Shown: positions 45,201 to 55,952 of the stretch, one piece after another
Numbering within the stretch: position 1 is the first letter of the stretch
How the letters are laid out: every line of letters starts with the position of its first letter
Assembly: GCA_030268105.1 (NCBI GenBank)
Contig: BSDZ01000026.1
Span: 314,001 to 378,000 of the forward strand
Length of the DNA stretch: 64,000 nucleotides
Direction: 5' to 3'
Origin: Volvox africanus
Taxonomy: Eukaryota; Chlorophyta; Chlorophyceae; Chlamydomonadales; Volvocaceae
The notes under the pieces: model-generated
Seen by the model: only the letters and a program-made list of their open reading frames with translations
What the model was told of the DNA's origin: nothing
Databases searched by the model: none
Translations under genes and position numbers: made by a program

Positions 45201-46271
45201 GACGGCCTCCTTACGCCCGACTAGCTCTGGTTCGATTCGCGCGGCCATTGCGGTCACAGCAAAATTAACCATAGGCACCGCCTCAGTTTCGCCCTCCTTT
45301 GGTGTGACATGTTCGAACGACAGGAAAGGTACCTTAATCGACAGAGTACCCTTGCACATATGCAGGGTTGCGGTCTCCATGTCGATGCGCGCGCGGTACT
45401 GTCGTAATGTCGATGACCCCATTATGTACGGTGCAGTCTCTGCTAAGCCCTGCAGCACGTACGGCCGGGTCACAACACGCAAAGGGCCTATCGATAGGCT
45501 AAGGGTAATCCTGCCCACGATGGGATGCTTACCCCCGTCAGCAAGGGTAACCTGTGGACAATCAGACGACTCTGGGGACAACCCCAGCGCGTTCACCTCT
45601 GCGACAGAGATGAAGTCGTCGCTGGCACCGGTGTCAACAAGTGCCTTCAGAGTACGGCCATTCAAACCGATCTGAACCACAGGGACACGGTTATCTACGA
45701 GCGACTGCCCAGCAGACAACGTCAGTGCACTTAAGGCGGGTCCGTAACCAACGGCACCCCCATCAGGAGCTTCGTACCAAACGTCAACCGAGTAGGATAG
45801 GCGTGGCCACGGAGCCAGCGTACCCTCCCAATCCACACCATTAAACAAAACGGTGCCCGGCTCGAACCGGTGGACATGCCGCATACCCCTTAACGATGCC
45901 TCTGCCTTGCGCCGACAGAAAGCAGGGAATAATACACATGCGGCAGTGCCTGGATATTGACGCCTACATCTCCTGTATATGGCCAACTGTTCCGACATCT
46001 CACGCAGAGACGAGGGGATGAACAAAACCACGTGGTTAGACAGATCGATAGACGACAGGGGACGGCGAGGTGTAAACAAATTACACAACGGGTCGAAGCA
46101 GAGAAGTCCCGTGCGTCCGTCAAGCGTGATGCGTCGCACAATGACTCGCTCGATGTGTCCAAGTACACAAGGCAACAATGCCTTAACGGCTGGCCGTAAG
46201 GATGACCACCGACCACGAGTTAGTTCAGAAATCCCAGGTGGTGCCCCCTCCACAGGAACCCGGGCAAGCCC
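42210..46271 (-). CDS. Element G pol polyprotein (PR-RT-RH-IN-chromodomain)
   Basis: Open from the gag UAG to TGA at 42210-42212, more than 1340 codons. Protease [21 protein letters not shown], RNase [10 protein letters not shown] and TDHKPLTF, integrase HHCC and DD35E ([21 protein letters not shown]), GPY/F, and chromodomain ([11 protein letters not shown] ... YLVKWTGY ... NSWEP) are all present in this order. It is nearly identical to element D's pol, with occasional replacements such as LNCRQARW for LNRRQARW. The first ATG in frame lies about 20 codons or more after the UAG, so translation should depend on stop-codon readthrough from gag. Both D and G are candidates for autonomous activity. 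Confidence 0.97.
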   Translation of the reverse strand, partial: GLARVPVEGAPPGISELTRGRWSSLRPAVKALLPCVLGHIERVIVRRITLDGRTGLLCFDPLCNLFTPRRPLSSIDLSNHVVLFIPSSLREMSEQLAIYRRCRRQYPGTAACVLFPAFCRRKAEASLRGMRHVHRFEPGTVLFNGVDWEGTLAPWPRLSYSVDVWYEAPDGGAVGYGPALSALTLSAGQSLVDNRVPVVQIGLNGRTLKALVDTGASDDFISVAEVNALGLSPESSDCPQVTLADGGKHPIVGRITLSLSIGPLRVVTRPYVLQGLAETAPYIMGSSTLRQYRARIDMETATLHMCKGTLSIKVPFLSFEHVTPKEGETEAVPMVNFAVTAMAARIEPELVGRKEAVRLLRKGAHGLLLRPRVSCCVTTAQISADGEVEALLSQYEDVFKDIPGLPPMRPVDHTIPLMPGAQPTARPMYRLSPLELDEVKRQVTDLLAKGMIRPSTSPYSAPILFVGKKDGTLRMCIDYRGLNTNTVKNRYPLPRVDDLLDKLKGSAYFSSIDLQQGYNQIRIAASDIPKTAFRTPFGHFEYTVLSFGLTNAPATFQAVMDRMFRPFIDRFVVCYLDDILVYSKTREEHLEHLRLVLDVMRREQLFAKRAKCFWAQPQVEYLGHIVSATGVKMDPRKVAVVHDWPAPQNLTELRKFLGLTNYFRKFIEKYSIIAAPLTNLTRKGIFVSLESWTSQCQRAFEELKRIVAEDVTLAFPDYSLPFRVEVVSDASIFGSGAVLLQEGRPIAFTSRKFSGAEIRYTTGEQELLAVLHALKEWRCYLEGRPFTLKTDHKPLTFLQSVPTLNCRQARWMEYLARFNCTWEYISGKLNIADALSRHPSLHAAILAAPVVRPRSEEVPIATDLAERLKVAYNADAWFADPANVENLRKQNGLWLRTEGAATQIVVPNDDALRYDILARFHEDPLAGHPGSKRLIDLVQRSFWCPRLAKDAANFVQTCSLCQRNKALSGKGHGLLQPLPVPDAPWESVSMDFVVVLPKTEGGYDAVFVMVDRLTKMVHLAPCTSSCTAEQTARLFFDNVVRLHGIPKNVISDRGGQFTSKFWEALCKLVGMRVNLSTAYHPQTDGQTERTNRTLGDMLRNYAGRTPLVWDTYLTAAEFALNNAVNRSTGKSPFFLNYGFHPALPVWRELEVNVPAAKLFAKSFMSRITDAKSCLDAAQQRTTEYYNKSKQDVTFSEGQLVLLSTKNLRSLADGSRKLLPRWIGPYPVVRMVGNVAVELALPADMTIHPTFHVSLVRPYRSTEPVPEPANAPAAIEPVPETWIAGKQKFYDVERVLDYRARRVGRHRRKRTVHEYLVKWTGYTDEHNSWEPARNFSQDMKPLLEEARKRATQAQ

Positions 46272-47507
46272 CTATTTCGGCTGAGGTACAAACGGCGGCA
46301 TTAGAGGGCAATCCTTCGTGGAATGGTTCTCCGCACACCGTAGACAAACGTTGGCCAATTTTCGACGCTCGAATTCGGAACGATTGCAATTCCATTTTGG
46401 CATAAATGTGTCGTCCGTACGAGTACGCTTCGCGTTGGGGTCGGAACGCTGTGCGGCTGCCGACGACGGCGCACCACCACGCTTCCTGTTCCTAGCTGGG
46501 TCCGAACTCGGACCTGCTCCTCCTGTACCACGGACACCCGAGCTAGCGCCCCCGCGCGCCTTGCGTTGCCCGTTGCTGTGTCGCGTCGCGGCAGTAGGCG
46601 TGGGGCGGGTCGCGCCGAGGTCCTGGTCGAGAGCTACAGCTTCCCCAAGCGGATCCTGCACTTGCACGGCATTTGCACGAGGGGCAGACTTGACTTCTTC
46701 CTCGCCGGCAAGGAGTCGTATCTCCGCGCCCTTAGCAAAAGCGACCAACGCTTCATACGACTTGATCTGCGCTCCAACCAAGTCAGTGGCGCACCATTTA
46801 GCCAAAAGTTTCGTTAGGCCTCGCCTAAACCAAAAGACACGCTCGGATTCGGTGAGGTCAGCAATGGGAGTCACAAGTGCTTCGAAGCGTGACTGGTACG
46901 CAGGTACATTTTCATCCCGACGCATGTGGTAGCTACCGGCTGCCAAAACGTTACGAGCTTCCACATCGCGTGCTTGAACCTCAGTAGCGAATCGTGCGAG
47001 CAAAGCGGCGACCAACTCGTCAAAAGTATAGCTGCCCTGGGCGTTGGTCCAATTGCGATACCAGTCCTTCGCTGCGCCCTCGAGGGTGTTACCAACGAAG
47101 AGACACCTGATACCGTCATTATCGCCACCATGAACAGCCTGGAGATACTTTTTAGCGTCACGCACGTACGCACGAGTTGCATCGGCTATGCTATGCCCTG
47201 GTGTCTTGTCGGTCAGCGAAATATTGAGCCTAGGAACGGGAATCGACAATCTCATCACCTCAGGGATGTCATCATGCCCTCGAGCTTGAGGTAATGGCAG
47301 AACCCTTGGTCCAGCAGTGTTGTCCATATTCATGTTCACTGCTGAATGCGGCACAATTAAGTGAGCAGGGGTCTGAAGGAAAAGGGGCTCTTGAGTGGCT
47401 CGCGCGCCAACAGTCTCAAGACCTCTATCCGGTGCTCTAGCAGCCACAACAAAATCGGGTTGGCTAGCTAGGCTAGTGTGCGGCGTATCGTCGTGTTCCG
47501 CGGACAT
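46272..47507 (-). CDS. Element G gag
   Basis: 411 codons from ATG 47507 to UAG 46272-46274, nearly identical to element D's Gag. It has the same capsid-like block, basic C-terminus and CX2CX3HX4C zinc knuckle, and the same UAG GGG CTT context leading into pol. Confidence 0.93.
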   Translation of the reverse strand: MSAEHDDTPHTSLASQPDFVVAARAPDRGLETVGARATQEPLFLQTPAHLIVPHSAVNMNMDNTAGPRVLPLPQARGHDDIPEVMRLSIPVPRLNISLTDKTPGHSIADATRAYVRDAKKYLQAVHGGDNDGIRCLFVGNTLEGAAKDWYRNWTNAQGSYTFDELVAALLARFATEVQARDVEARNVLAAGSYHMRRDENVPAYQSRFEALVTPIADLTESERVFWFRRGLTKLLAKWCATDLVGAQIKSYEALVAFAKGAEIRLLAGEEEVKSAPRANAVQVQDPLGEAVALDQDLGATRPTPTAATRHSNGQRKARGGASSGVRGTGGAGPSSDPARNRKRGGAPSSAAAQRSDPNAKRTRTDDTFMPKWNCNRSEFERRKLANVCLRCAENHSTKDCPLMPPFVPQPK

Positions 47508-47594
47508 GAAGCACGAAACGATACCCTAGGTTTGCGTAATAGAAGCCGACTTCTATCGCAAAGGCAAGAGTACAAAGCGATTCGGTGAGCCTAC

Positions 47595-47747
47595 CGACAG
47601 TACTCTTGAGAAGATTCAGCAAACTCAGCAAGTAATTGCCCAGCTGAGTCCTGATCTCCGTAGTTTGGGCAATGAGAGTCGCCAACTGGTCCGGACGAAA
47701 GCCGGTCTCAGTCGCCGCGGCAAGCAATGCCGGTGCACTGAGATTAC
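47595..47747 (-). CDS. Family II leader protein exon 2 (element G)
   Basis: 153 nt, between acceptor CGCAG|GT and donor GTCG|GTAGGC, in phase with exon 1 across a 71-nt intron (47748-47818). Confidence 0.6.
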
Positions 47748-47818
47748 CTGCGACTCAGAGCGTACACTTACACAACAAGTGCAGCAATCTAAGCAAAAGC
47801 AATTAAACAATTACAAAC

Positions 47819-47906
47819 CGGAAGCGGCGGCGTCCAAAACGGCGCGGCCTAAGTCTTCGGCAAAAGTATCTAGCGGTCCTCGTGGTTCGTCGCTGGAACT
47901 CACCAT
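47819..47906 (-). CDS. Family II leader protein exon 1 (element G)
   Basis: 88 nt starting at ATG 47906, encoding MVSSSDEPRGPLDTF and the conserved AEDLGRAVLDAAAS. Same boundaries as in C and D. Confidence 0.65.
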
Positions 47907-47973
47907 AGAAAGAACCTACTTCAGATTAGGCAGAGAGAGACAGTTAGGCAACGAACCTGTCTCGATACCAAAT

Positions 47974-48788
47974 TGTTGTACCTCTCGTTCGCGTTTGCTC
48001 ATAAGTATCTGCACGTCTGGAGACTATCGACACCGATGCGTGAGCACTTGCAAGTACAGCAAGGCAAGCGAGAGCAAACAGAGACAGCGGAAGACTTCAA
48101 GACGAAGAGAGATATAACTTACGGTCTTACAGATCGGAATGATGCAATGGACGAAATCGCCGTCAGCGCCGGAAGCAAGCAATCATCACACGGCGGTGAT
48201 TAGCGAAGTTCAGGCTTAGCTCGGGCTAAGTAGAATATCGTATAGTAATAGTAATGTAGAACACACAAGTGTTCTCCGGTATCGAATGTCTTGTCTAGCT
48301 TAGCCGTCCTCGCATCTGTTATACTCGCAGCATTGCAGTGCCGTACGATTCACATTAGGAGGCCGATCCTAGATGTGACAACCCTACTGCGTATGGGCGA
48401 TGTCTACTCGTAACAATGTATAAGCCTTTCCGGCATTCGCATGATGCAAGGGTCCGGATAACGATATCCGGTTGCAGGGCATGTATCGCGGCGCTCTCAA
48501 CGTGTGCTTAAATGAAGTAATATTATATCAGATAATATTACTTATCGTTTCGTAGCACGAGCATAATGCGCACTTCAATGATTCAGTCATTCATGCATGC
48601 TAGGCGGATTTGCCATGATGCGATGTCGTGATGGATAATGACAACATGCCAGATGCATATATAAATGTATGCGAATACATTTATATCATGCAGATTCATT
48701 CATATGTAATGCGTTCATCACAAAAGCACTTCGCCTCGTAGGATTGTGTCGACCTACGCGTCGGCGGGAAATGAACCGTAGCACAACA
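47974..48788 (-). repeat. Element G 5' LTR
   Basis: 815 bp. Primer site at 47957-47970 on the minus strand. Confidence 0.95.
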
Positions 48789-49077
48789 ACCGTCACCACC
48801 GCCGCCACCACCACAGTCACCACCACCACCACCGCCGCCGTCACCACCACCACCACCACCGCCAGGGTCACCACCGCCGCCACCACCACCGCCGCCGCCG
48901 CCGCCGTCACCTGGAGACAATGAGCCGAGGTGTGGGGATGTGCTGTTGGGCAGCGAACAGTACATCTACACAGGAGCGAACTGCTACGAGGTTGGTGTAT
49001 GTTTTATGCAAAGGAAGGAGGGATGGGGGAAATTACCTGGGGAAACGTGTATGTATCCTATGTCTGCATGTGCGTAA
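48789..49077 (+). pseudogene. Proline-rich host gene copy B, part 3 with Cys-containing tail
   Basis: The proline run ends near 48911 and is followed by the same non-repetitive tail as copy A (GDNEPRCGDVLLGSEQ ... SACA) and a TAA at 49075-49077. The tail is identical at the protein level as far as I can read. The coding sequence is disrupted upstream by two insertions within the tract. Confidence 0.55.
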
Positions 49078-49855
49078 TAGTCTCTATATGTCCTGGGTAC
49101 GGAAAACGGACAGGAGGGCAAGGTGAGGGGGGATGGGTGCAGAAATTTCGGGCTCGGAATGGTGTTGGTGTTAGAGACAGAGACGAGATCCTCGTACCTG
49201 GTCACAAGTTACCCCATTGGACCCCACAATTGCAGGAGCTATTGTATCAACTGGAGTACGAGAATACTATGGTGTCACCCATTTTCCCCTGGGACAGCCC
49301 CTCAGAGTGGATGAGAGACTGGATTAGCCGAGCACGTGCGATCTTCGTGAGCCCGATGCAGGTCTATCTCCTGGACTATCTGTCCGATGTGAATGAGAAT
49401 AGTTCGTTTCAATACCCTTGGGACAGTCCCTCTCGGTTCCTGCAAATATGGATATACATGATGCGGCAGACACTTGGGAACCCATTTACTTCGTGAACCA
49501 TTAGTAAGCAATTGGTAAAAACATTTGTTGAACAACTCGTAAATACCTTCGTAACGATACGAAGTCTAAGGTGCACGAAATGAATCGTATAATGTACCAA
49601 GGGACTTATGGAGCCTTGGTAAGGTTGCAAGAACAAGTACTTCGTAAATGTTATTCCAATATCCAATGTTAATCCAATATACGATGCCGATATGAAGCGC
49701 TTCGTATATGGTGTACCAAGTAGTTCGTCAGCTTATCTTCATAACCATCCAACCAGGAAACGATGCCGATACATTGTGCTCTGTACGCATATGATAATAA
49801 AGCAAGTAATTAACTTGTCAATATCGTATTCGACAATATATATATATATATATAT
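49078..49855 (+). repeat. Host duplication 3' flank, copy B
   Basis: Counterpart of 9538-10310, with about 5% differences and small indels. The frame 48930-49496 stays open here through the repeated PWDSPS motif (PWDSPSEWMRDWI ... PWDSPSRFLQIWI), whereas in copy A it is frameshifted. It ends in a (TA)n run at 49832-49853. Confidence 0.6.
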
Positions 49856-49914
49856 CAAGCTATTGTCTTCCTGTTTCTTTTAATCATCCTATCATCCTGC
49901 TATGCGACTTACCC

Positions 49915-50815
49915 AAAGCCGCCTTCCCACCCGTCGTCCCTTTCCCCCCTCCTGCGACATCCGCCTAATGGACTGCTGCTTGCCCCCACTGCTGCGCCCA
50001 CCCCTGCCATTTCGTCCCCATCCATGCGCGTCCCCATGCCTACAACTGTCATGTTCTCCCTCGTCCATGGCTGCGCGATCCCTCTCCTGCTCCCGAGATA
50101 CAACAGTCTCATCGCTGCCTGAGATGGACGGGATGGCCACATCCGATGATCACCTGTCCACCCGTTCGCCCCTTCACCCCTCCATACATTCACCCGTCCG
50201 CCCCTCTACCCCTCCGCCCCTTCATTCCTCCGCCCCTCCGGGCCCCCGCTCGTAAACCCCTCCACTCCTTCACCCCTCGTGCACCCAACCACATGTCCGC
50301 TCGTACACCCCTCCGCGCCTTGGTTCCTCCGCCTGTCTGCCCATCCGCCCGTGCACCCGACCACCTGTCCTTCCGTTCGCCTCATAACCCCTCTGCCCAT
50401 TCACCTGTCCAACCCTCTGCCCCTCCGCCCCTTCATTCCTCCGCCCCTCCGCCCCTCTGACCCTCCGCCCCTTCGTTCCTCCACCCCTCCACATGTCCGC
50501 TCGTAAACCCCTCCGCCCCTTTACCCCTCAACATATCCGCGAGTATAACCCTCCGTCTGCCCCTCTGCCCCTCTCATCCGTCTCTCCGTCCCTTCACCTG
50601 TCCACCCCTCCACCCCTCTGCTCGTCCGCCTCTCCGCACGTCCGCCCCTCCGCGCCTGCACCTCCGCCTATCCACCCCTCCACCCGTTCGTCCGTCCGTC
50701 CTCCGCCCCTCATCCCCTCCGCCCGCCTGCCCCTTCACCCTTCGGCCCCATTGACCCTCCGTCCGTCCTCCCCTCGGCCCCTCCACTCGTCCGCCCCTCC
50801 GCCCATCTACCCGTC
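49915..50815. repeat. Pyrimidine-rich degenerate minisatellite
   Basis: About 0.9 kb built from variants of CCGCCCCTC, CACCCCTC and TTCATTCCTC. The minus strand is a continuous series of GGGG and GG runs (GGGGCGGAGGGGCGG), which could form G-quadruplexes. Its long open frames reflect composition, not genes. Confidence 0.8.
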
Positions 50816-52671
50816 ATGCGACTGATTGATCAGATGCATAAAGATAATAAGTATATTTGCCTGATAGAGTCTGATAGAGCGACGGCATGTGGTCTCTGCC
50901 CATGTTACTTCCAACTGTGCAACCATAAGTACTCAAACACATGGCCAGGATGATCCAAGAGAAAAATGAGGTATAGGATTATCCTATCTATCAGGATATA
51001 TCAGGAAATAAGATTTATCAGGAAATAGGTTCTGTTACTTTACCAAGAACATAAAAGTAAATTAAAAAATAAAGAAAATAAAATGAACTCTACAGAAGAA
51101 AAAAGTTACCTCACATTTCGGTAAATGCACAATATATTAAATATATATCTTAGAAATGACACAAGAAATTATTAAGTGATGTGACACAGCAACGACGGTT
51201 CATTGTCTCTGGCGGGCTGCGTCATAAAAATAACCGAAACAACGGTGTACAACTGTCCGAAGGATAAGTACTTGAGCTAAGCAAGCCCTTAATTAAGGCT
51301 ATATTAAACTGAGCAATGCTTAATACCAAAGAAATCAGTAGCTTCTCTTTCAGTATGCTATAATTGCTGTTTCATCACATGGTGAAAGCCGCCACTAAGT
51401 GGTGAAATTCAAGAATTCCACCATGCCCTGTCTGGTCACTCTCCTCTTCAAACTGTCTCCATGTAATCATATAATTATTCCTTATTACCAAAATATGCAC
51501 GCTGTATATTCTTGAAGAAAATCGTTAGATCGATAGATTGCAAAACGGGTCAACGAACTTTCTTTGGTACATTTCTATCCTATAAATTTAGCACTTATTA
51601 AAGCTTACAAAGTAGGAAATTCCGCAGTACAAAGCATTTTTTCTTTACTTCGTACTTTGCCTGGCTAACGAAGCACTTCGTCTTCTATTTCAGAAAGTTT
51701 GTACGCATAAAAAGATGTTACGAAGCGTACTAAGCGGTTTACGAATCCGCGACCGTTCCAGAGTAAGACAAGCAGAACTCCTGAAAGAAATTTGGACCGC
51801 CTGTAGCCAGGTCATCAGTATGAAGCAAAGATTATGGTGCTGTGTCATGCATGCTCGTAACAAAGAGCTCCCGCTCGAGTGGAAGTCAGAGTTAGCCATC
51901 CTAATGATTATCATGATTACTCTTTGTTGCATTAGGTTACTGACCTTAGCCGCTTGGCGACACCGCTATGCGGTTATGGGTTGCATGCTCTAATGTAACC
52001 ATTACTCTGTCACTGATAGACTCATTTCCTTGATTTAGATCTCGCCGGCTGATTATATCTATTTCCTTTATACATGTACATACTCTCCTCCTTGGAGACT
52101 GCAGCTCTTTATGGTGGCTTGCCGTACTCAGCATAGGGTACCTATCCCCTGACTTTGCTATCAGCCGGTAGTTGTCACTACCACCAGTTTGGGAATGATA
52201 TAAGACCGAGTACTAAATCGAGAACTAGTATCGCGACAGCAGCGCGCGGATTCTAATCCCCATCCCAGCTTGGAAGTGGGTTGCTGGTTAGAGCTTCTAA
52301 CACTCCACCTTGGAGTCGATAGTTGGGAATTGTGGAGCCCCGAGATCAGGCCGTGAGGCTTCCAACCCAACCTGTGTCTAATAGGCTTGGGTGCGGGATG
52401 ATCCCTACTAAGGAGGGAATGTTTTTAGGGTATCATGATAATGATTAGGATAGTTCTGATGTTAACTTGCGAGCTCTTTCTTAGAGCGAGATACACAATG
52501 TGTTCAGGCACGACTGTTATGGCACGACTAATATGCCCCTTGAGTTCCAGTTTCTACCCCGACTGAGAGCGGGCCAAAGACCCTAGGTTGAGGACAGGGT
52601 GCCCCCATGTCGATGGACGGTGATGATCCCAATTAAAGTGACCTGAGAGCTGACCACGTCTGTATTTTTGG
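50816..52671. other. AT-rich stretch without recognised genes
   Basis: No credible coding region found. It contains a short inverted-repeat pair, ATCCTAATGATTATCATGAT (51898-51917) and its near complement (52432-52451, one mismatch), enclosing about 0.5 kb. This could be a degenerate terminal-inverted-repeat element, but no target duplication is visible. Confidence 0.4.
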
Positions 52672-52945
52672 AGGCTGACTATAGTTGGACTACTTTCAGA
52701 AATAGCCGATTCGACTATAGCGAACCAATAGACGATTCTTTTAGACGATAATAACATCGACTATAGTATGAGACTATAGTCCAACTATAGTCGTCCTAGC
52801 TATAGTCGATGCTAGCTATAGCTGATCTAACTATAGTATGATCAGCTATAGCCGATATCGACTATAGCTTCGACTATAGTCCAACTATAGTCGAGGTAAG
52901 TCGTCCAAGCTATAGTCGATGCCAGCTATAGCTGATCAAATTATA
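52672..52945. repeat. CTATAG-rich array 1
   Basis: About fifteen copies of the palindromic hexamer CTATAG in 275 bp, mostly as CGACTATAGTCG-like or AGCTATAG(T/C) words. A block (CCAACTATAGTCG ... GCTATAGTCGATGC ... AGCTATAGCTGATC) occurs twice about 100 bp apart. Less regular than the array at 56.8 kb. Confidence 0.8.
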
Positions 52946-53397
52946 TTTTGCAGCGGTCAGCGGAGGCCATGCAATTGCTGTACGGGATTCAATCATTATC
53001 CGGTTGTATACATTACAGGGGTACATATCATACAGTCATAGCCCGACAGCGCCACCTGCCTTGGTCCTCTCTTTGTCCTCCTCCTTCACATCATTCTCAC
53101 AAATCACTGACATCCCAACTTGGCCTTGTTGAAAAATGCCATCCTACTTCACCAATCGTCTCTCTTCACCTCTGCTGGTCGTGCCTCCCAGCCCCACACC
53201 TTGACTTCCAGAATCATCGGCATTCCAACAAGGCCACCCTACTTCAACAATCCGTCTCCCTTCACCTCTGCTGGGCGTGGCTAAAAATCAATACAACCAG
53301 AGAAAAAGTTTTGAAATATTTATATAGGATTTTTAAGAAGCTAATTAATGCCAGTGCTAAAATTCAGGAAAAATAACCGATATTACCATCTTCACCG

Positions 53398-53790
53398 TCA
53401 GAATAATTTATTAGACGGGATTACCCTTATCTGTGTTTGAGGTGCTTTTGACAGTCGCAGGGGCTCCCAGCCCCACGCCTTTACTTCCATAGCAGCCATG
53501 GCGGCACCCAGTCGCACGCTGACCTGGCAGGGACGTAGCTGCATTCCCATCCCCTCCTCCCTCACTGCTTCTTCCACCACGGGCAGCAACTCCTCAGCGG
53601 GCGGCCCAACGAGGTTAATCAACACAAACTGTGACGTTTTGTCGTCATCCTTAGGATCTACCGGCTTCATAACAGAGGCCCCACGTTTCCCCACAATTGG
53701 CCGCGGGGTCCGAAAAATGCAAACACGCTCGATGACGGACTCCAAGGGGATGCACCCACAGGAGGCATGTGGTGCACCAGGCTTCCTGCA
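53398..53790 (-). CDS. Unrecognised gene X, probable terminal exon
   Basis: On the minus strand this reads CIPLESVIERVCIFRTPRPI, then MKPVDPKDDDKTSQFVLINL, then an acidic helix-like stretch (EELLPVVEEAVREEG), ending at TGA 53398-53400. An AATAAA occurs within the last codons and could serve as polyadenylation signal. The composition looks like real protein rather than a shadow frame. The acceptor is unclear (TGCAG|GAAGCC near 53796 is one option). I do not recognise the family. Confidence 0.45.
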   Translation of the reverse strand, partial: CRKPGAPHASCGCIPLESVIERVCIFRTPRPIVGKRGASVMKPVDPKDDDKTSQFVLINLVGPPAEELLPVVEEAVREEGMGMQLRPCQVSVRLGAAMAAMEVKAWGWEPLRLSKAPQTQIRVIPSNKLF

Positions 53791-54340
53791 GCGGGGGGGG
53801 GTGCAGTTTTGGGTTAGGCTCGAGTTCGACCTCTTTCTATGCCGTCCCTTTGCCACCCACCACACCTGTGCCATTGCAACGGTCGGAGGTGAAGCTCCCT
53901 GTTCCAGTCCTCCTCAGGTGCTTCGAACCACCTCACATACACTAAGTCATGGGTCTCCTGTGTGTGTGTAATGCTGAGCAGAAGCTGTACCTGTGTTCCA
54001 AGCCAAATTCATTTATGTCAGTGCCGGGAACCCCCTTCCCCCCTCACACACAGCAAGACAGTAGAATCCCGACAACAGGTGCGTGCTTACCCGCCCGTAC
54101 CAAACGCCATCTTCGTTGCTCCGAACCGACACGTCACAAACAGCCGCCTCGGTACGGTTCCCAAACAGGGTCCCCGTGAGACGGCCGCCACGCACGTATA
54201 CAACTGTCTCGTACGGAGCATAGTACAGGTAGCATATCTGCCGAACAGTAACCTGTATCACGACGAACATGTTTGATGCAAGCAGCACTGGGCAGTGCAG
54301 CCAGTAGCAGTATCTAGGCGAAGTTGTAATAAAAAGTTAC

Positions 54341-54435
54341 CTGGCAGAGCTCAAGCTGGCTTTGGGAAAGGCCCCAGATGTCCTTTAGCTGCTTACTTAA
54401 ACACGAGGTCAGGTACTTGGCGCCGTCCACGGCCC
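54341..54435 (-). CDS. Gene X, internal exon
   Basis: 95 nt with consensus borders on the minus strand, ATGCAG|GG and CTGCCAG|GTAACT. It encodes AVDGAKYLTSCLSKQLKDIW and GLSQSQLELCQ. A possible preceding exon (about 54526-54597, ending CTGCCG|GTAGGTTC) fits it in only one of its frames, and I could not make all phases agree along the chain. Confidence 0.5.
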
Positions 54436-54839
54436 CTGCATGACAAGTCATCATAGATTAATTCCAGCAGCCAGAGACAGCCGAGTGTACCGGCAGTCAG
54501 CTGAACCTACCGGCAGAAGAGAATCGCTGGCATGCCTCCAGCCAAGGCAAGGTCAAGCCGGTCCTCCCCATGGCGTGGGTCTTGCTGCTAATGACTCTCG
54601 AACACTTCATCGAGTACCAGGAAGGCAAACGAGGTTGTTAGGTACAAGACCGCATCAGCGTGGCAATAACGGAAAGTTTGCTGCACTAACCGCGTTGTCT
54701 GAAGTGGCCATGTCAGCTCCAGAGTCATGGACTGGGCATGGCGTGACAAGACCAAGTTTTCCAACAACCTGATAAGGAAGAATGTGATGCTGAGCACGAT
54801 CCGTTAGGTATGATAAGGCAAGCGATGAACAGGCCAGAC

Positions 54840-54977
54840 CTGCTCTTGGAGGGCGTCGTTCTTCTTGTTTGTGAACTGCCATGCCGCTCGAAGGGTTTTA
54901 TTGTAGCTCTCCTTTGGGCCCGTGGAAGTGAGATCGGTCATGCCATACTGCCGGATGGCTTCTGCGTACTTCCGCAT
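54840..54977 (-). CDS. Gene X, internal exon
   Basis: 138 nt (46 codons), minus strand, acceptor TTGGGAG|ATG and donor GAGCAG|GTCTGG. The only frame without stops encodes MRKYAEAIRQYGMTDLTSTG and PKESYNKTLRAAWQFTNKKN. It joins the next exon upstream (55034-55261) in phase 0, giving DIWE-MRKYAEA. Confidence 0.5.
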
Positions 54978-55033
54978 CTCCCAACAGCCATTCCCCCTAG
55001 GCCCAGTCTGCTCCCTTGCACGGACGCCATCAC

Positions 55034-55261
55034 CTCCCAAATGTCCGCAACACACATATGCTTGCCCAAGACGTGCCCAGGCAATAGCTCCAGTGGAAGG
55101 TGTTCCGCTGCAGCTTGTGCCCTATCCAAAGCAGACTGGTCCTGGCGGGAAAGGGCCTCCTGGAGATCAGAGTACACCACGCCCAGTGGCCCAGCGCACC
55201 GCAGTGTGTCCCCGCTGAACACTGCCGCCAGTGCCATTCCAATGGTGTCAGGCGCGCAAAG
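55034..55261 (-). CDS. Gene X, internal exon
   Basis: 228 nt, minus strand, acceptor CGACCAG|CT and donor TGGGAG|GTGATG. It encodes LCAPDTIGMALAAVFSGDTL, a helical segment (SDLQEALSRQDQSALDRAQ) and HMCVADIWE. Function unknown. Confidence 0.5.
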
Positions 55262-55952
55262 CTGGTCGCGCCGGTGAAAACTTGGACACAGGCAATCGGA
55301 GCCGAGCTGCCCAGTACCCCCGCACGGTACTGCTCTGCGTGGTGTAGGCGATGTTAGAACATGCACGAGGCTCAGCGACGGCCCCACGGACCCGATGGCT
55401 CCTCAGACCCGGCACGTGAACGCGACAACCCCTGCCGGGGCCTCAGTGGAAAGCCCGGGACCACCCTCCCCTTGTAGTGCTCCGCTGGGCCTGCTCTCGC
55501 ATTCACACTTCCACCCGCGGGCAACACGAGATCCAGGGTTGTGGATGCAACAGCAGCCTCCCCTGCATGCACAGCATCGCATCAGCTACGCTGTCATGGT
55601 GACCTGTCCAGATCCCCTATGCCAGCGCCAAGCTCCTCGATACAACCCCAATCCTTACCACCTGGCAAGGCGCCTTCAGATGTGTGAGAGCTCCGGGCAC
55701 TGGTTATGTTGTGAGCTGCAGGAAGCACGGAAAGGGCATGAGAAGGCGAGGATCCACAGGCAATCTGCACTCCGACCCGTACCTGTCTTTTCAGGTGGTT
55801 TACACGCGTCGCCTTACAGGGAGTGACGTCCTCTGCATCACGGGGAGACGTCCTCTGCATTTGGGGAAACAAATGCGTCAAGGTGCATCCCCTGCGTCCA
55901 CAAATCGATGTGTGGCCCCAGATGCCCAAAGCCACCGTGCACCAACGCTCAC

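Larger units (their letters stand above)
41336..48788 (-). mobile_element. Element G: Family II chromovirus, apparently intact
   Basis: 7453 bp on the minus strand, flanked by ACCGT (41331-41335 and 48789-48793). Both LTRs are 815 bp and differ at eight positions by eye, every one a transition in a CpG. Leader exons, gag and pol are open with catalytic motifs present. It is inserted in proline tract B. Confidence 0.95.
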
